From the NCBI RefSeq assembly GCF_934754925.1, contig NZ_CAKVJA010000009.1:1-64000 (forward strand): 64,000 nucleotides of DNA. Direction: 5' to 3'. Position numbers and translations under genes: made by a program. Within the stretch, counting starts at the first letter, position 1. Every line of letters starts with the position of its first letter. The notes under the pieces were generated by a model. That model ran no database searches, had not been told where the DNA came from, and saw only the letters and a program-made list of their open reading frames with translations. The DNA comes from an uncultured Clostridium sp. (GTDB lineage: Bacteria; Bacillota; Clostridia; Clostridiales; Clostridiaceae). This document shows, piece by piece, positions 34,295 to 43,656 of this stretch.

Positions 34295-35425
34295 CTATCC
34301 CCTTATTGCACTATAAGCTTCAAAATAACTTTCTACAAACTCTTCATTCTCTAAAGCTCTTTTATAACTTTCAGGATAGCTATTTTTCATATCCTTCATA
34401 ATCCCTACCATTAAATCTACAGGATATTTCTTTAAAAATTCAATAAATCTATTTATGTGATATACATCTTCCTCATTACTATTTTTTATGTTTTCTTCTA
34501 AACTCTTTAAAATATTCATTGCACTTAAATAAAGTCTAGTATGACTTTCACTTTTAACCTTTTCTATAACTTCTTCACTTAAAGTATCACCTACGAAAAC
34601 TTCCTCAAAAGATATTAAAGGACTATGTTCTGATTCAACAAAATTTATAAATTCCTCTGCTATAACCTTTCCAACATTACCTTTTATAACATTTAAAAAT
34701 ACTGACCTAGGTATAGAATCTTTCTTCTCTTTATAAGCTTTAAATGCTTTAGATACTCTTTCATAACTTCTTGGTGTTGCTCTTACATCATCTTCATTTA
34801 TCTTATGTAGATATTCTGGGAAAACTCCAATAAACTCTATTACTTTTTGCTCAATTCCAGCTTCCATTGCCCACTTTAACCAAGCTTTATAATCACTTTC
34901 CATGTTAAGCCATACAAATCTATTTTCTTGAGCTGCATCCATATCAACTACTTGATAATCAAAATCTGAACCATATTTACTTGATGGATTCATTGCTGCT
35001 AATATATTTACATCATCATGTAATTTGTATCCATTAATTTCTCTATTTAATATTAAATTCATAAGTTCTTGCTGTACTGTATGCTCACAACGATTTATTT
35101 CATCTATAAATAAAAGAACTTTTTTTCCTTTAGATATTTCTTCATCAATTTCTCTAAGCTTTGTATGAACAGCATATATTGTTGTTTTCTTTTCAATCTT
35201 ATTTCCATTAGAATCTATAGACATATATGATTCTACTGTAGGTAATCCCCCTATTTCTCCTTCTTTAAGAAGATTTCCATCAATAACTATTAAGCTCCAA
35301 TTATTTTCATTAGCTAATCTATTTGCTAAAGCTGTCTTTCCAATTCCGCTTTCACCAACTACTAAAGGAACTTCTTCCGTTGCCAATACTAATTCCACAC
35401 TTTTTAACGTATCTATAAAATTCAT
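34295..35425 (-). CDS. MoxR-family AAA ATPase
   Basis: The 376-residue protein has Walker A VVGESGIGKTALA, Walker B KVLLFIDEINRCE, sensor 1 NILAAMNPSSKYG and an arginine-rich sensor region (ATPRSYERVSKA). It is of the MoxR/AAA_5 type, which remodels or activates partner proteins together with VWA proteins. It lies between the VWA protein gene (3-nt gap) and a repeat-protein gene (12-nt gap), so the three form an operon. Confidence 0.9.
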   Translation of the reverse strand: MNFIDTLKSVELVLATEEVPLVVGESGIGKTALANRLANENNWSLIVIDGNLLKEGEIGGLPTVESYMSIDSNGNKIEKKTTIYAVHTKLREIDEEISKGKKVLLFIDEINRCEHTVQQELMNLILNREINGYKLHDDVNILAAMNPSSKYGSDFDYQVVDMDAAQENRFVWLNMESDYKAWLKWAMEAGIEQKVIEFIGVFPEYLHKINEDDVRATPRSYERVSKAFKAYKEKKDSIPRSVFLNVIKGNVGKVIAEEFINFVESEHSPLISFEEVFVGDTLSEEVIEKVKSESHTRLYLSAMNILKSLEENIKNSNEEDVYHINRFIEFLKKYPVDLMVGIMKDMKNSYPESYKRALENEEFVESYFEAYSAIRG

Positions 35426-35437
35426 TTTAAATTCCCC

Positions 35438-36253
35438 TTACATCATCTTTAGTTTTTCATCTACTGCAATTTTTTTCGCTTTCTTGCTTCCATATTTATA
35501 AATAAACATGATTTTATCAATAGCTATATCATTACTATCTTTATCAATGATACTGCAGTTTAAAAAATCCCTTACATACTTTTCTTGCACATTATCCTTT
35601 GACAATACTTCTCTTAGCATATCTTTTAATTCATCTTCAGATATTTCATTTAACATACTTTTAGTAATATATCTAATTACTAAAATATTAACCTTTAAAA
35701 AGCTTAATACCTTATCTTTATTTAAATTATTAATAAATTTTACTGCTGCTTCATTATTTTTAACAGCTTCAACCTCTGCCTTATAACATGGTGAATTAAT
35801 ATATCTCAATGCATCATAACTTATATTTACAGCCTCTTCTTGAACACTTTCATAAGGCTCTTTAATATATTTAATTGAATCGTAATCTTTTCTTACAGCT
35901 AGTAACTGTAGCTCTTCACTAGGGTCCTTAACGTATCTAATAGCCCATCCCCTTTGCTCTATAGCTAATTTAATTACATCATTAGTAGGATTTTTAATAT
36001 AGTTTAAATTACTCCATCCACTCTTTATAGCTTCTATCATCATTTTCTCTGTAGGATTATCTATAAACTCAATAGCTCTAGGATTGCTTTTCATAGCTAA
36101 TTCTTGTATTTCTATAGTTGGATTCTTTATATATCTTAATAAAAGTCCATCTTTCTCTACAGCTATTTTTTTCATTTCCTCTGTAGGATTACTTATATTT
36201 TTTATAACAATTGGATTTATCTTTATCATTTCAACTACTTTTGTATCATCCAT
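35438..36253 (-). CDS. Repeat protein of the MoxR-VWA operon (DUF4116-like repeats)
   Basis: The 271-residue protein is built from about seven helical repeats of 23-24 residues with consensus IKNPTxExxxxAVxxDxxxIRY, for example FIDNPTEKMMIEAIKSGWSN and YVKDPSEELQLLAVRKDYDS. This resembles DUF4116-type repeats. A more divergent tail ends in KKIAVDEKLKMM. There is no catalytic motif. As first gene of the operon it may be the substrate adaptor or the regulator of the ATPase pair. That role is a guess from context. Confidence 0.7.
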   Translation of the reverse strand: MDDTKVVEMIKINPIVIKNISNPTEEMKKIAVEKDGLLLRYIKNPTIEIQELAMKSNPRAIEFIDNPTEKMMIEAIKSGWSNLNYIKNPTNDVIKLAIEQRGWAIRYVKDPSEELQLLAVRKDYDSIKYIKEPYESVQEEAVNISYDALRYINSPCYKAEVEAVKNNEAAVKFINNLNKDKVLSFLKVNILVIRYITKSMLNEISEDELKDMLREVLSKDNVQEKYVRDFLNCSIIDKDSNDIAIDKIMFIYKYGSKKAKKIAVDEKLKMM

Positions 36254-36437
36254 AAAATTTCCTCTATCTCTATTATTAATTTTTATTTTTATTTAATAAT
36301 AATTATTACCTATATTTATTATAATACTTTTTTAAAATTTTTAAAGTAGATAAATATAGTAGGATTTATTATTTTTTTTAATTATATCTATAATAACCTC
36401 TTATGCTTATTCTTTTTTATTATATTTATAAATATTA

Positions 36438-36476
36438 AAATACCTATCAAAACACTATAGTACTTGATAGGCATTT
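36438..36476 (-). terminator. Terminator of the amidohydrolase gene
   Basis: AAAT-CCTATCAA pairs with TTGATAGG-ATTT, with one mismatch, and T-rich sequence follows on the minus strand. Confidence 0.75.
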
Positions 36477-36507
36477 TATAACTTCATTATTAAATTATTT
36501 TATAAAA

Positions 36508-37842
36508 TTATAGTTCTTTTGCAATCTTATTTATCTTATCTTTTAATCCCAATAAATTATTTCTAATTTCAGTAAAGTCACCGCTTATTAATTTTTTATT
36601 TTTAACAACTACCTTTCCATCAACAATTACGGTATCAATATTACTAGCATTTGCAGAATAAACTATCGCTGCATAATAATCATATATCGGTTGCATATTT
36701 ACAGATTTAGTTTCTATTAAAGCCAAATCTGCTTTCTTTCCAACTTCAATTGATCCTACTTCCTTATCTAATCCTAATACTTTTGCTCCACCTATAGTTG
36801 CCATCTCAACTAACTCTATTGATGGTAATATTGTTCTATCATTATTAAATAATTTATGAATCTTTCCTACTTGAACCATTTGTCCAATTACATCTAAAGT
36901 ATTTCCACTCATAGGTCCATCAGTACCAAGACCTATATTAATTCCTTCTTCTTTCATCTTAATTATAGGTGCAACCCCTTTTGCTCCTTTTGCATTAGCT
37001 CCTATATTATGAGATACCCCTACCCCTTTATCTTTTAATATTTTTATATCCTCATCATTTACTAATACTGTATGAGCTGATATAAAATTAGAGTCTAGTA
37101 TACCCAACTTATTTAAATATTGAACAGGTGTCATGCCATGTTTTTCTATACACTCTTTAAACTCATAGTCCATTTCAGCAACATGCATTGTCATTGGAAC
37201 ATTATATTTTTTACTTATTTCATAAGCCTCTTTTAATGATTCATCACTATTAGTATAAGGTGCATGCGGTGCTATTCCAGGAATTATAAGACTATCATTT
37301 TTCCACTTTTCAATAAACTTTCTTGAATAATCTAATCCTCCAAAAGGCTCCTTAGCATCGGGAGCTGAAAAATTCACTATTGTTTCACATAATACTCCTC
37401 TCATATTAAGCTCTTTAGAAGCCTTAGCAACTTCATCTTCAAAATAATACATGTCACAAAAAGTAGTTACACCACCTAATAGCATTTCTGCTATAGCGTA
37501 TTTAGCTCCAATATAAGTTAAATTTTCATCTACTAATTTTTGCTCTAAAGGAAATAAATATCTCTTTAATCTGTCTTTATAATCATCAGCTAAACTTCTA
37601 AAAGGAACCATTGATGCATGAGTATGACAATTTATCATTCCAGGCATTAATATTCCTTCTTCACCATCTATAATCTCAACTTCATAATTATCTTTATTTA
37701 TAAAATTTTCTTTTCCCTTATTATCACCAACATAAATTATTTTGTTTTCTTCAAACACTACTACTCCATTTTCTATGATATCTCTATTTTCATTCATAGT
37801 AATAACTGTAGTATTTTCAACTATAGTAATTTTCTTTTTCAT
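36508..37842 (-). CDS. Amidohydrolase, SAH/MTA or aminopurine deaminase-like
   Basis: The protein (444 residues from ATG 37842, preceded by GGAGG) is a metal-dependent deaminase of the TrzN/MtaD/SsnA group. Metal ligands are visible: HTH in GMINCHTHASM, His in TMHVAEMDYE, His in SAHTVLV and Asp in GTDGPMSGN. Family members deaminate S-adenosylhomocysteine, methylthioadenosine, guanine or cytosine-type substrates. It is the last gene after an adenine deaminase and an ABC importer, which favours a purine-type substrate. An in-frame upstream ATG (37884) has no binding site. Confidence 0.85.
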   Translation of the reverse strand: MKKKITIVENTTVITMNENRDIIENGVVVFEENKIIYVGDNKGKENFINKDNYEVEIIDGEEGILMPGMINCHTHASMVPFRSLADDYKDRLKRYLFPLEQKLVDENLTYIGAKYAIAEMLLGGVTTFCDMYYFEDEVAKASKELNMRGVLCETIVNFSAPDAKEPFGGLDYSRKFIEKWKNDSLIIPGIAPHAPYTNSDESLKEAYEISKKYNVPMTMHVAEMDYEFKECIEKHGMTPVQYLNKLGILDSNFISAHTVLVNDEDIKILKDKGVGVSHNIGANAKGAKGVAPIIKMKEEGINIGLGTDGPMSGNTLDVIGQMVQVGKIHKLFNNDRTILPSIELVEMATIGGAKVLGLDKEVGSIEVGKKADLALIETKSVNMQPIYDYYAAIVYSANASNIDTVIVDGKVVVKNKKLISGDFTEIRNNLLGLKDKINKIAKEL

Positions 37843-37896
37843 TTTAAATCCTCCAACCTGCAGTAAAAGACTATGCACATACATAGTCTCTTTTAC

Positions 37897-39621
37897 TTAT
37901 TTAAATAGTGATACCACTTTACACTTTTTAACATCAATAAGTCCCTTATCTGTAATTTTTATAGCTGGACTTACTGGCAAAGATAAGGTGCTAAATGACA
38001 TTATTTCATTCATATGATTATAACCTAATTCCTTCATAGCACTTCTAACCTTACCTAATTTTTCTCCTACAACTTCAATTGGTTCATCACTAACTATTCC
38101 ACCTATAGGTAACTCTAATTTTGCTAATACATTATTATCCTTTACAACAATATATCCTCCATTAAAGTCTATTAATTTATTAACAGCTAAAGCCATATCT
38201 TCAACATTTCTTCCCATAACCATAACATTATGATTATCATGAGCCCAAGTTGTAGCTACTGCTCCTTCTTTAATAATCTCTCCTTGTACTAATCCAAAAG
38301 CTACATTATTATTTTTTCCGTATCTCTCAAAAACAGCAATTAAAGCACAGTTACTATTTTCCCATTTTAAAATGTTATTTTCTACATCCAAAGAAACTTC
38401 CCCTTCTTCTGTAAATGTAGTATTCTTCATAATATTCATAGTTCTACAAGTAACTTTATTATTATTATTATATTTTTGTGGTACCCTAACTAATAAATTT
38501 TCCTTAGTAATTTGATTTAACTTTATGCTATTATAAAACTTCTTATGAAAATTACTTTTTTTCATAAAATACTTTTCTTTTAAGCCGTTACATCTATTAA
38601 ATACAACTTCTCCATTTTTATACACTTCATAAATATCAAAGTTTTTTATATCATCAAGTAAAATAAAATCTGCTATTTTTCCTGGAGCTATTGTTCCTCT
38701 ATCAAAAAGCCTCATTCTTTTAGCCGGAGTATAAGTAGCTACATATATTGCATTTTCTATAGACATACCTAAATTTACAGCTTCTTTTACTAATTCATTA
38801 AGGTGTCCTTTAGTTAATTTATCAGCCATAACATCATCTGTAGCTAAAGCAAAATGTTCATATAAATTATTTTCTACTAAAAATTTAATATTTTCTGTAG
38901 TCATTGATTTATGTTGCATTTCAATAAACATGCCATTTTTGATTTTTTCTTCAAGAGAGGCTACTGACTGTTGTGTATGATCTCCATCAACACCTCTGTA
39001 AATATAAAATGATAAGTCAACTCCATCTATTTTAGGACAATGCCCTTCCAATGGAATCTTCTTATCTTTACTAACATTAATAATATTATTTATAGCTGAA
39101 TTCTCATCTTCTATTAAGTCTTTAAAGTTCATTACTTCCCCAAGACAAAGTATATTTTCATAAGATAATAATTCCTTTACTTCATTAACAGTTATTTCTC
39201 CTCCAGTAGTCTCTAAATGCTTACTAGTTGAAGGTACAGAACTTGGTATACCATAAAAAATATCAAGCTTTTCTTTAGACTTAATAAATTCCTTTATTCC
39301 TTCAATCCCAAAAACATTTGCAATTTCATGAGGGTCAGCTACAACTGTAGTGACCCCCTGTTTTATTGCTGCTTTAGAAAACTCACCTGGTATTGTCATT
39401 GAGCTTTCTATATGCATGTGTATATCTATTAATCCTGGAATCATGTACTTATTATTTCCGTCTATAATATTTTTAGAGCTTAATCTATCCTCATAATTAT
39501 TTCCTATATGAATAAATTTCCCATCATTTATTACAACGTCACCTTGTATAAACTTTTTAAAATAACTGTTATATACTTTTAAGTTTTTAATAATTAATTG
39601 TACTTCCATTTTTATACCCAT
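37897..39621 (-). CDS. ade: Adenine deaminase
   Basis: The 574-residue protein matches bacterial adenine deaminase in length and motifs. HMHIESSMTIPGEFS supplies the metal His residues, then VADPHEIANVFGIEG, EGHCPKIDG, DGDHTQQSV and ATDDVMADKL. The C-terminal part carries VQGEIIKEGAVATTWAHDNHN. It converts adenine to hypoxanthine with release of ammonia. It starts 4 nt downstream of the ABC binding protein gene, placing purine degradation in the same transcript as import. ATG 39609 is a possible alternative start. Confidence 0.95.
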   Translation of the reverse strand: MGIKMEVQLIIKNLKVYNSYFKKFIQGDVVINDGKFIHIGNNYEDRLSSKNIIDGNNKYMIPGLIDIHMHIESSMTIPGEFSKAAIKQGVTTVVADPHEIANVFGIEGIKEFIKSKEKLDIFYGIPSSVPSTSKHLETTGGEITVNEVKELLSYENILCLGEVMNFKDLIEDENSAINNIINVSKDKKIPLEGHCPKIDGVDLSFYIYRGVDGDHTQQSVASLEEKIKNGMFIEMQHKSMTTENIKFLVENNLYEHFALATDDVMADKLTKGHLNELVKEAVNLGMSIENAIYVATYTPAKRMRLFDRGTIAPGKIADFILLDDIKNFDIYEVYKNGEVVFNRCNGLKEKYFMKKSNFHKKFYNSIKLNQITKENLLVRVPQKYNNNNKVTCRTMNIMKNTTFTEEGEVSLDVENNILKWENSNCALIAVFERYGKNNNVAFGLVQGEIIKEGAVATTWAHDNHNVMVMGRNVEDMALAVNKLIDFNGGYIVVKDNNVLAKLELPIGGIVSDEPIEVVGEKLGKVRSAMKELGYNHMNEIMSFSTLSLPVSPAIKITDKGLIDVKKCKVVSLFK

Positions 39622-39625
39622 AATA

Positions 39626-40672
39626 CTAGTTCATTATTCTGTTCCAAGTATTAACCCATTCATCCATTAATGTATTAACAAATTTAAAATCAATTATTTT
39701 AGCATTATCAACTACTGAACCATATGTTAAATTTGTAGCTTCTTCTTCTGTTAATTCAACGTCAGTATTAACTGGTGATTCACTTAAAGCCTTAGCAGTT
39801 CTTTCTTGAACCTCTTCACTTAATGCATAGTTAATAAATTCATAAGCTAACTCTTTGTTTTTTGAATTTTTGTTTATATTAATTGTATTAAAGTTTAAGT
39901 AAGTTCCTGATTCTGGAACTACATAAGTTACTTCTGGTTTTGCTTTTGCAATATTTCCATAAGCGAAATCTGCTGCTATTGCTGCCACTATTTCACCACT
40001 TGCAAACATATTTGCTAAATCTGAAGACTTGCTATAAGTTTTAACAATATTAGGTTTCAAAGCTTCTAATTCTTTAAATGCAGCTTCTCCATTGTCTGTT
40101 TGTACATCAACACCGGCTTTTTCTGCTGCTATTTCAACTATTGCAGGTCCATTAGTAGTTGTTATATCTGGAATAGCTATTTTATTAGCTAATTCAGGCT
40201 TCCATAAATCTTCCCATGAATTAATCTCTATTCCTGCAGATGGATCTACAACTATTCCAATACTATTTAATGTATAAGCTGGACCAAACCCTCTTTCTAC
40301 AGTAGTTTGCGCTTTACTATTAAGCTTTTCAGCATTAGGAATCTTTGAATAATCTAACTCTTCAAATATTCCAGCCTCTATTCCTTGTTCTGCAAAAGAT
40401 TCTGCTAAATAAGTTATATCTATTTGAGAGTTTGGATTGTTTTTCATTTTAGTTAATCTCTCAGAGTTATTTCCTACTTCTAAAACAATTTCTACTCCAT
40501 ATTCTTCTTCAAAAGGTTTAAATACTGTCTCTTTTAAAACATCTTCATTTAATCCCCAAGTTGAGATTACAAGTTTTTTATTTGATGATTCTCCTTCTGC
40601 ACTTCCACATCCTACTAATGCCGTTGCAGATAGAACTCCTGCTAATAATACTGATAAAATTCTCTTTTTCAT
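39626..40672 (-). CDS. PotD-like ABC substrate-binding lipoprotein
   Basis: The 348-residue protein has a lipoprotein signal with lipobox SATALVGC, followed by a class II substrate-binding fold (VISTWGLNEDVLKETVFKPFEEEYG; NKIAIPDITTTNGP; KELAYEFINYALSEEVQERTA). It belongs to the spermidine/putrescine, iron(III) and thiamine-type binding proteins. Adjacent deaminases suggest a purine-related ligand rather than a polyamine, but the sequence alone does not tell. It is the fourth gene of the operon. Confidence 0.85.
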   Translation of the reverse strand: MKKRILSVLLAGVLSATALVGCGSAEGESSNKKLVISTWGLNEDVLKETVFKPFEEEYGVEIVLEVGNNSERLTKMKNNPNSQIDITYLAESFAEQGIEAGIFEELDYSKIPNAEKLNSKAQTTVERGFGPAYTLNSIGIVVDPSAGIEINSWEDLWKPELANKIAIPDITTTNGPAIVEIAAEKAGVDVQTDNGEAAFKELEALKPNIVKTYSKSSDLANMFASGEIVAAIAADFAYGNIAKAKPEVTYVVPESGTYLNFNTININKNSKNKELAYEFINYALSEEVQERTAKALSESPVNTDVELTEEEATNLTYGSVVDNAKIIDFKFVNTLMDEWVNTWNRIMN

Positions 40673-40698
40673 AAGTAAACTCCTTAATATAAATATTT

Positions 40699-41730
40699 TT
40701 ATAATATTACAATTTTATTTGATGGTAATTGAAGTTTTATTTTCTCACCTTTTTCATATACAACATTATTTTCACTATTTACAATAATGTTACCCATAGC
40801 TGTTTTTACATCATATTGATAAGCTTTCCCTAAGAAAGTTCTTATCTCTATAGTACCTTCTACTGTATTTTCCAAATCATCTTCAACTATCCTTATATCA
40901 TCTGGTCTTATAGTTCCTTTTGCCTTAGAATTTTCCTTTGCTCTTGTAACCTTTAATTTAATTCCACCTTCATTTTCATAAGTATCTTCAGATATCTTAT
41001 TTAATTCAAAGAAATTTTCAAATCCTACAAATCTTGCAACAAACTCTGTTGCTGGATTTGAGTATATATTTTCTGGAGTATCAAATTGCTCTATCACTCC
41101 TTTATTAAGCACTGCTACTCTATCAGAAATTGAAAAACATTCTTCTTGATCGTGAGTAACAAATAATGTTGTTATTCCTAGTTTTTGTTGAAGCTTTCTT
41201 ATTTCAACTCTCATTTTTAATCTTAATTTAGCATCAAGATTACTTAATGGCTCATCTAAAAGTAAAAGGCTTGGTTCAATAACTAAAGCTCTTGCTATAG
41301 CTACTCTTTGTCTTTGTCCACCAGATAACTCCTTAGGATATCTCTTAGCTAAATGACTCATATCAACCGTTTCTAATATTTCTGCTACTTTTGTTTTTAT
41401 CTCTTCTTTAGGCATCTTTTTCATCTTTAATCCAAAGGCCACATTTTCTTCTACAGTTAAGTGCGGAAATAAGGCATAACTTTGAAACACTAATCCAAAA
41501 TTTCTATTATGTACAGGTATTTTTGTATAATCTTTATCACCTAATAAAAATTTACCTGCTGTTGGCTCTATAAACCCTGCTACAACTCTTAAAGTAGTAG
41601 TTTTTCCACAACCACTTGGTCCAAGTAGAGAAACTAACTCTCCTTTTTTAACCTTTAAATTTAAATTTTCTAATATGTTATTTTTCTTATCATATGAAAC
41701 ATTTATATTTTGTAAATTTATTAAATCCAT
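40699..41730 (-). CDS. PotA-type ABC transporter ATPase
   Basis: The 343-residue ATPase has Walker A GPSGCGKTTTLR, Q-loop VFQSYALFPHLTV, signature LSGGQRQRVAIARAL, Walker B LLLLDEPLSNLD and H-switch VTHDQEECF. A C-terminal TOBE domain follows (KGTIRPDDIRI). Length and motifs match the polyamine, iron and phosphonate importer group. It energises the two adjacent permeases. Confidence 0.92.
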   Translation of the reverse strand: MDLINLQNINVSYDKKNNILENLNLKVKKGELVSLLGPSGCGKTTTLRVVAGFIEPTAGKFLLGDKDYTKIPVHNRNFGLVFQSYALFPHLTVEENVAFGLKMKKMPKEEIKTKVAEILETVDMSHLAKRYPKELSGGQRQRVAIARALVIEPSLLLLDEPLSNLDAKLRLKMRVEIRKLQQKLGITTLFVTHDQEECFSISDRVAVLNKGVIEQFDTPENIYSNPATEFVARFVGFENFFELNKISEDTYENEGGIKLKVTRAKENSKAKGTIRPDDIRIVEDDLENTVEGTIEIRTFLGKAYQYDVKTAMGNIIVNSENNVVYEKGEKIKLQLPSNKIVIL

Positions 41731-41766
41731 CTTTATTGTCCTCCAACTAATTATTTAGTTCTAACT

Positions 41767-42561
41767 TTATCCTGCAAAATTATTAAGACCTAATGTTTTT
41801 TCTAATATGTACATAATTCCAATAGTTAATATCATTAATATTACTGACAATGCTGATACTGTTGGGTCATAATTATATTCAACATAATTCATCATTGTTA
41901 TAGGTAATGTACTTACCCCTGGTCCAGTTAAGAACATAGATACTGGAACATTATTAAATGAATTTATAAATGCTAACATAAAAGCTGCCATTACACCTGA
42001 TGTTATGTTAGGTAATACTACCTTAAAGAATGTTAATGACTTTTTACATCCTAAACTCATAGCTGCTTCTTCTATAGAATAATCAAACCCTTCTAAACTC
42101 GATCCTACAACTCTTATAATGTAAGGAATAATTACTACTGTATGTCCAATAAATAAACTCATATATACTGAAAGATTTAATTTTACTAATAAGAATTGGA
42201 ACAGCGAAAAACCTACTACTATTCCAGGTACTATTAATGGTGAAAAGAAGAAGCTTTTAATAAGAGATTTTCCTTTAAAGTTAAATCTACTTAATCCATA
42301 AGCTGCTGGCATACCTATTATTAATGCTACCAATGTAGCTATTCCAGATATTACAAAACTTGTCCCCATGCTCTTTATAAATGATTGTGATTCAAAAACT
42401 GTAATAAACCACTTTAAAGAAAATCCTTTTGGTGGAAATGCTATATAATTTTCTGTTCCTATACTTGTCATTGCAATAATAACTAATGGTGCAAATAAGA
42501 ATATATATGTTAATATAACAAACACTGTTAAAACTTTATTTTTTTTCATCTTATGAAACAC
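41767..42561 (-). CDS. PotC-type ABC permease
   Basis: The 264-residue permease has about six transmembrane segments and the EAA loop EEAAMSLGCKKSLTFFKVVLPNITSG, which contacts the ATPase. It overlaps the upstream permease gene by 11 nt, implying translation coupling. It forms the pore with the PotB-like partner. Confidence 0.9.
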   Translation of the reverse strand: MFHKMKKNKVLTVFVILTYIFLFAPLVIIAMTSIGTENYIAFPPKGFSLKWFITVFESQSFIKSMGTSFVISGIATLVALIIGMPAAYGLSRFNFKGKSLIKSFFFSPLIVPGIVVGFSLFQFLLVKLNLSVYMSLFIGHTVVIIPYIIRVVGSSLEGFDYSIEEAAMSLGCKKSLTFFKVVLPNITSGVMAAFMLAFINSFNNVPVSMFLTGPGVSTLPITMMNYVEYNYDPTVSALSVILMILTIGIMYILEKTLGLNNFAG

Positions 42562-43381
42562 CTCTCTTATCTAATCTTGATGCCAAGAAATTGATTCCTT
42601 TTATCACTATTAAAGTTACTACAATCATTATAGTTGCTACTACTGCAGCACCTTGCCAATCTCCTAATGTCATAGTTTTTTGATATATTAATGTTGCTAA
42701 AACTGTATTTTTATTTCCCCCTAATAATTGTGGAGTTGTGTATGCAGTTAAAGAACCTGTAAATACTAAAACCGTTCCAACTATTAATCCTGGTAAACTT
42801 AAAGGAAACACAACCTTAAAGAATGACTTTAATTTATTTGCTCCTAGGCTTTCTGCTGCCTCTAATAAATCATTATCTATATTTTCCATAACACCTACTA
42901 ATGAAATAATCATTAAAGGTAAGAATATATATACAGTACCAACTATAATTGCTCCCTCTGTATATAAAAGAGATAATGGTTCATTTATTATATTTAATTT
43001 CATAAGTAAATTATTTATTATTCCACTTTTTCCTAATATACTCATCCAAGCAAATGAACGCACAACTGAATTTGTTAATATAGGAAACACTGTTAATGCA
43101 ATAAATAATCCTCTTATTTTTTTAGATACCCTTGATATATAGTAAGATACTGGTACCCCTATAATCATACAGATTACTGATGATATTACTGATATTTTGA
43201 TTGTTCTCAAAAATATTGACATCATATATGAGTCTGTAAAAAATTCCTTATACGCACTAAACATTCCATCTTTTGTATCTGTAAATGTAGGAATTATTGT
43301 CTCTACTAATGGAACTATCATAAAATAAGCTACCAATACTATACATGGAATAAATAGTAAATAACGACCTTTTCTTTTCAT
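42551..43381 (-). CDS. PotB-type ABC permease, first gene of the purine-type operon
   Basis: The 276-residue permease has about six transmembrane segments and the EAA loop LEAAESLGANKLKSFFKVVFPLSLPG. It heads the six-gene unit permease-permease-ATPase-binding protein-adenine deaminase-amidohydrolase. A GGAGGAAAAG site precedes the ATG. Transcription starts from the promoter at 43449-43477, where TTCGTAA-type boxes suggest purine-dependent repression. Confidence 0.9.
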   Translation of the reverse strand: MKRKGRYLLFIPCIVLVAYFMIVPLVETIIPTFTDTKDGMFSAYKEFFTDSYMMSIFLRTIKISVISSVICMIIGVPVSYYISRVSKKIRGLFIALTVFPILTNSVVRSFAWMSILGKSGIINNLLMKLNIINEPLSLLYTEGAIIVGTVYIFLPLMIISLVGVMENIDNDLLEAAESLGANKLKSFFKVVFPLSLPGLIVGTVLVFTGSLTAYTTPQLLGGNKNTVLATLIYQKTMTLGDWQGAAVVATIMIVVTLIVIKGINFLASRLDKRGVS

Positions 43382-43448
43382 ACTTTTCCTCCAGCTTAAA
43401 TAATTTATGTTCGACTTAATTTAATTTTATTCTTCATATTTCACTTTA

Positions 43449-43477
43449 ATTCTATTACCTGTTACGAACATTGTCAA
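43449..43477 (-). promoter_or_regulatory. Promoter of the ABC-deaminase operon with a box in its spacer
   Basis: On the minus strand TTGACA (43472-43477) and TAGAAT (43449-43454) are 17 nt apart, near consensus. The spacer contains TGTTCGTAAC, whose reverse is GTTACGAACA, similar to a PurR box core (CGAACATT). Confidence 0.7.
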
Positions 43478-43492
43478 TATTTTTATTATTAT

Positions 43493-43531
43493 TTTTCGTA
43501 ATATTTAACTTGACTTATTATAAATACGAAA
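43493..43531. promoter_or_regulatory. Upstream TTCGTAA / TACGAA boxes
   Basis: TTTTCGTAAT (43493-43502) and AAATACGAAA (about 43522-43531) lie upstream of the -35 in opposite orientations and match the box in the promoter spacer. A further TGTTCGACTT is at 43408-43417. Repeated CGAA cores are typical of PurR-type arrays, but the spacing is not the classical 16-17 nt. Confidence 0.4.
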
Positions 43532-43607
43532 TATATGAGATTAAACTCAACAATTATACTTAACCTCTTATTAAACTGTTATAGATTTTAAATCTTATTT
43601 AAAAACA

Positions 43608-43653
43608 AAAAACTCTCTACGTATTGATTAAGTTACAATACATAGAGAGTTTT
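43608..43653 (-). terminator. Terminator of the SpoIID-like gene
   Basis: AACTCTCTA-GTATTG pairs with CAATAC-TAGAGAGTT, with one mismatch, and T-runs follow on both strands. Confidence 0.85.
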
Positions 43654-43656
43654 TAT

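Noticed and set aside
42738..43142. Plus-strand open frame of 134 codons opposite the PotB-type permease
   Set aside because: It is antisense to a clear permease gene and shows no protein-like motifs or binding site.
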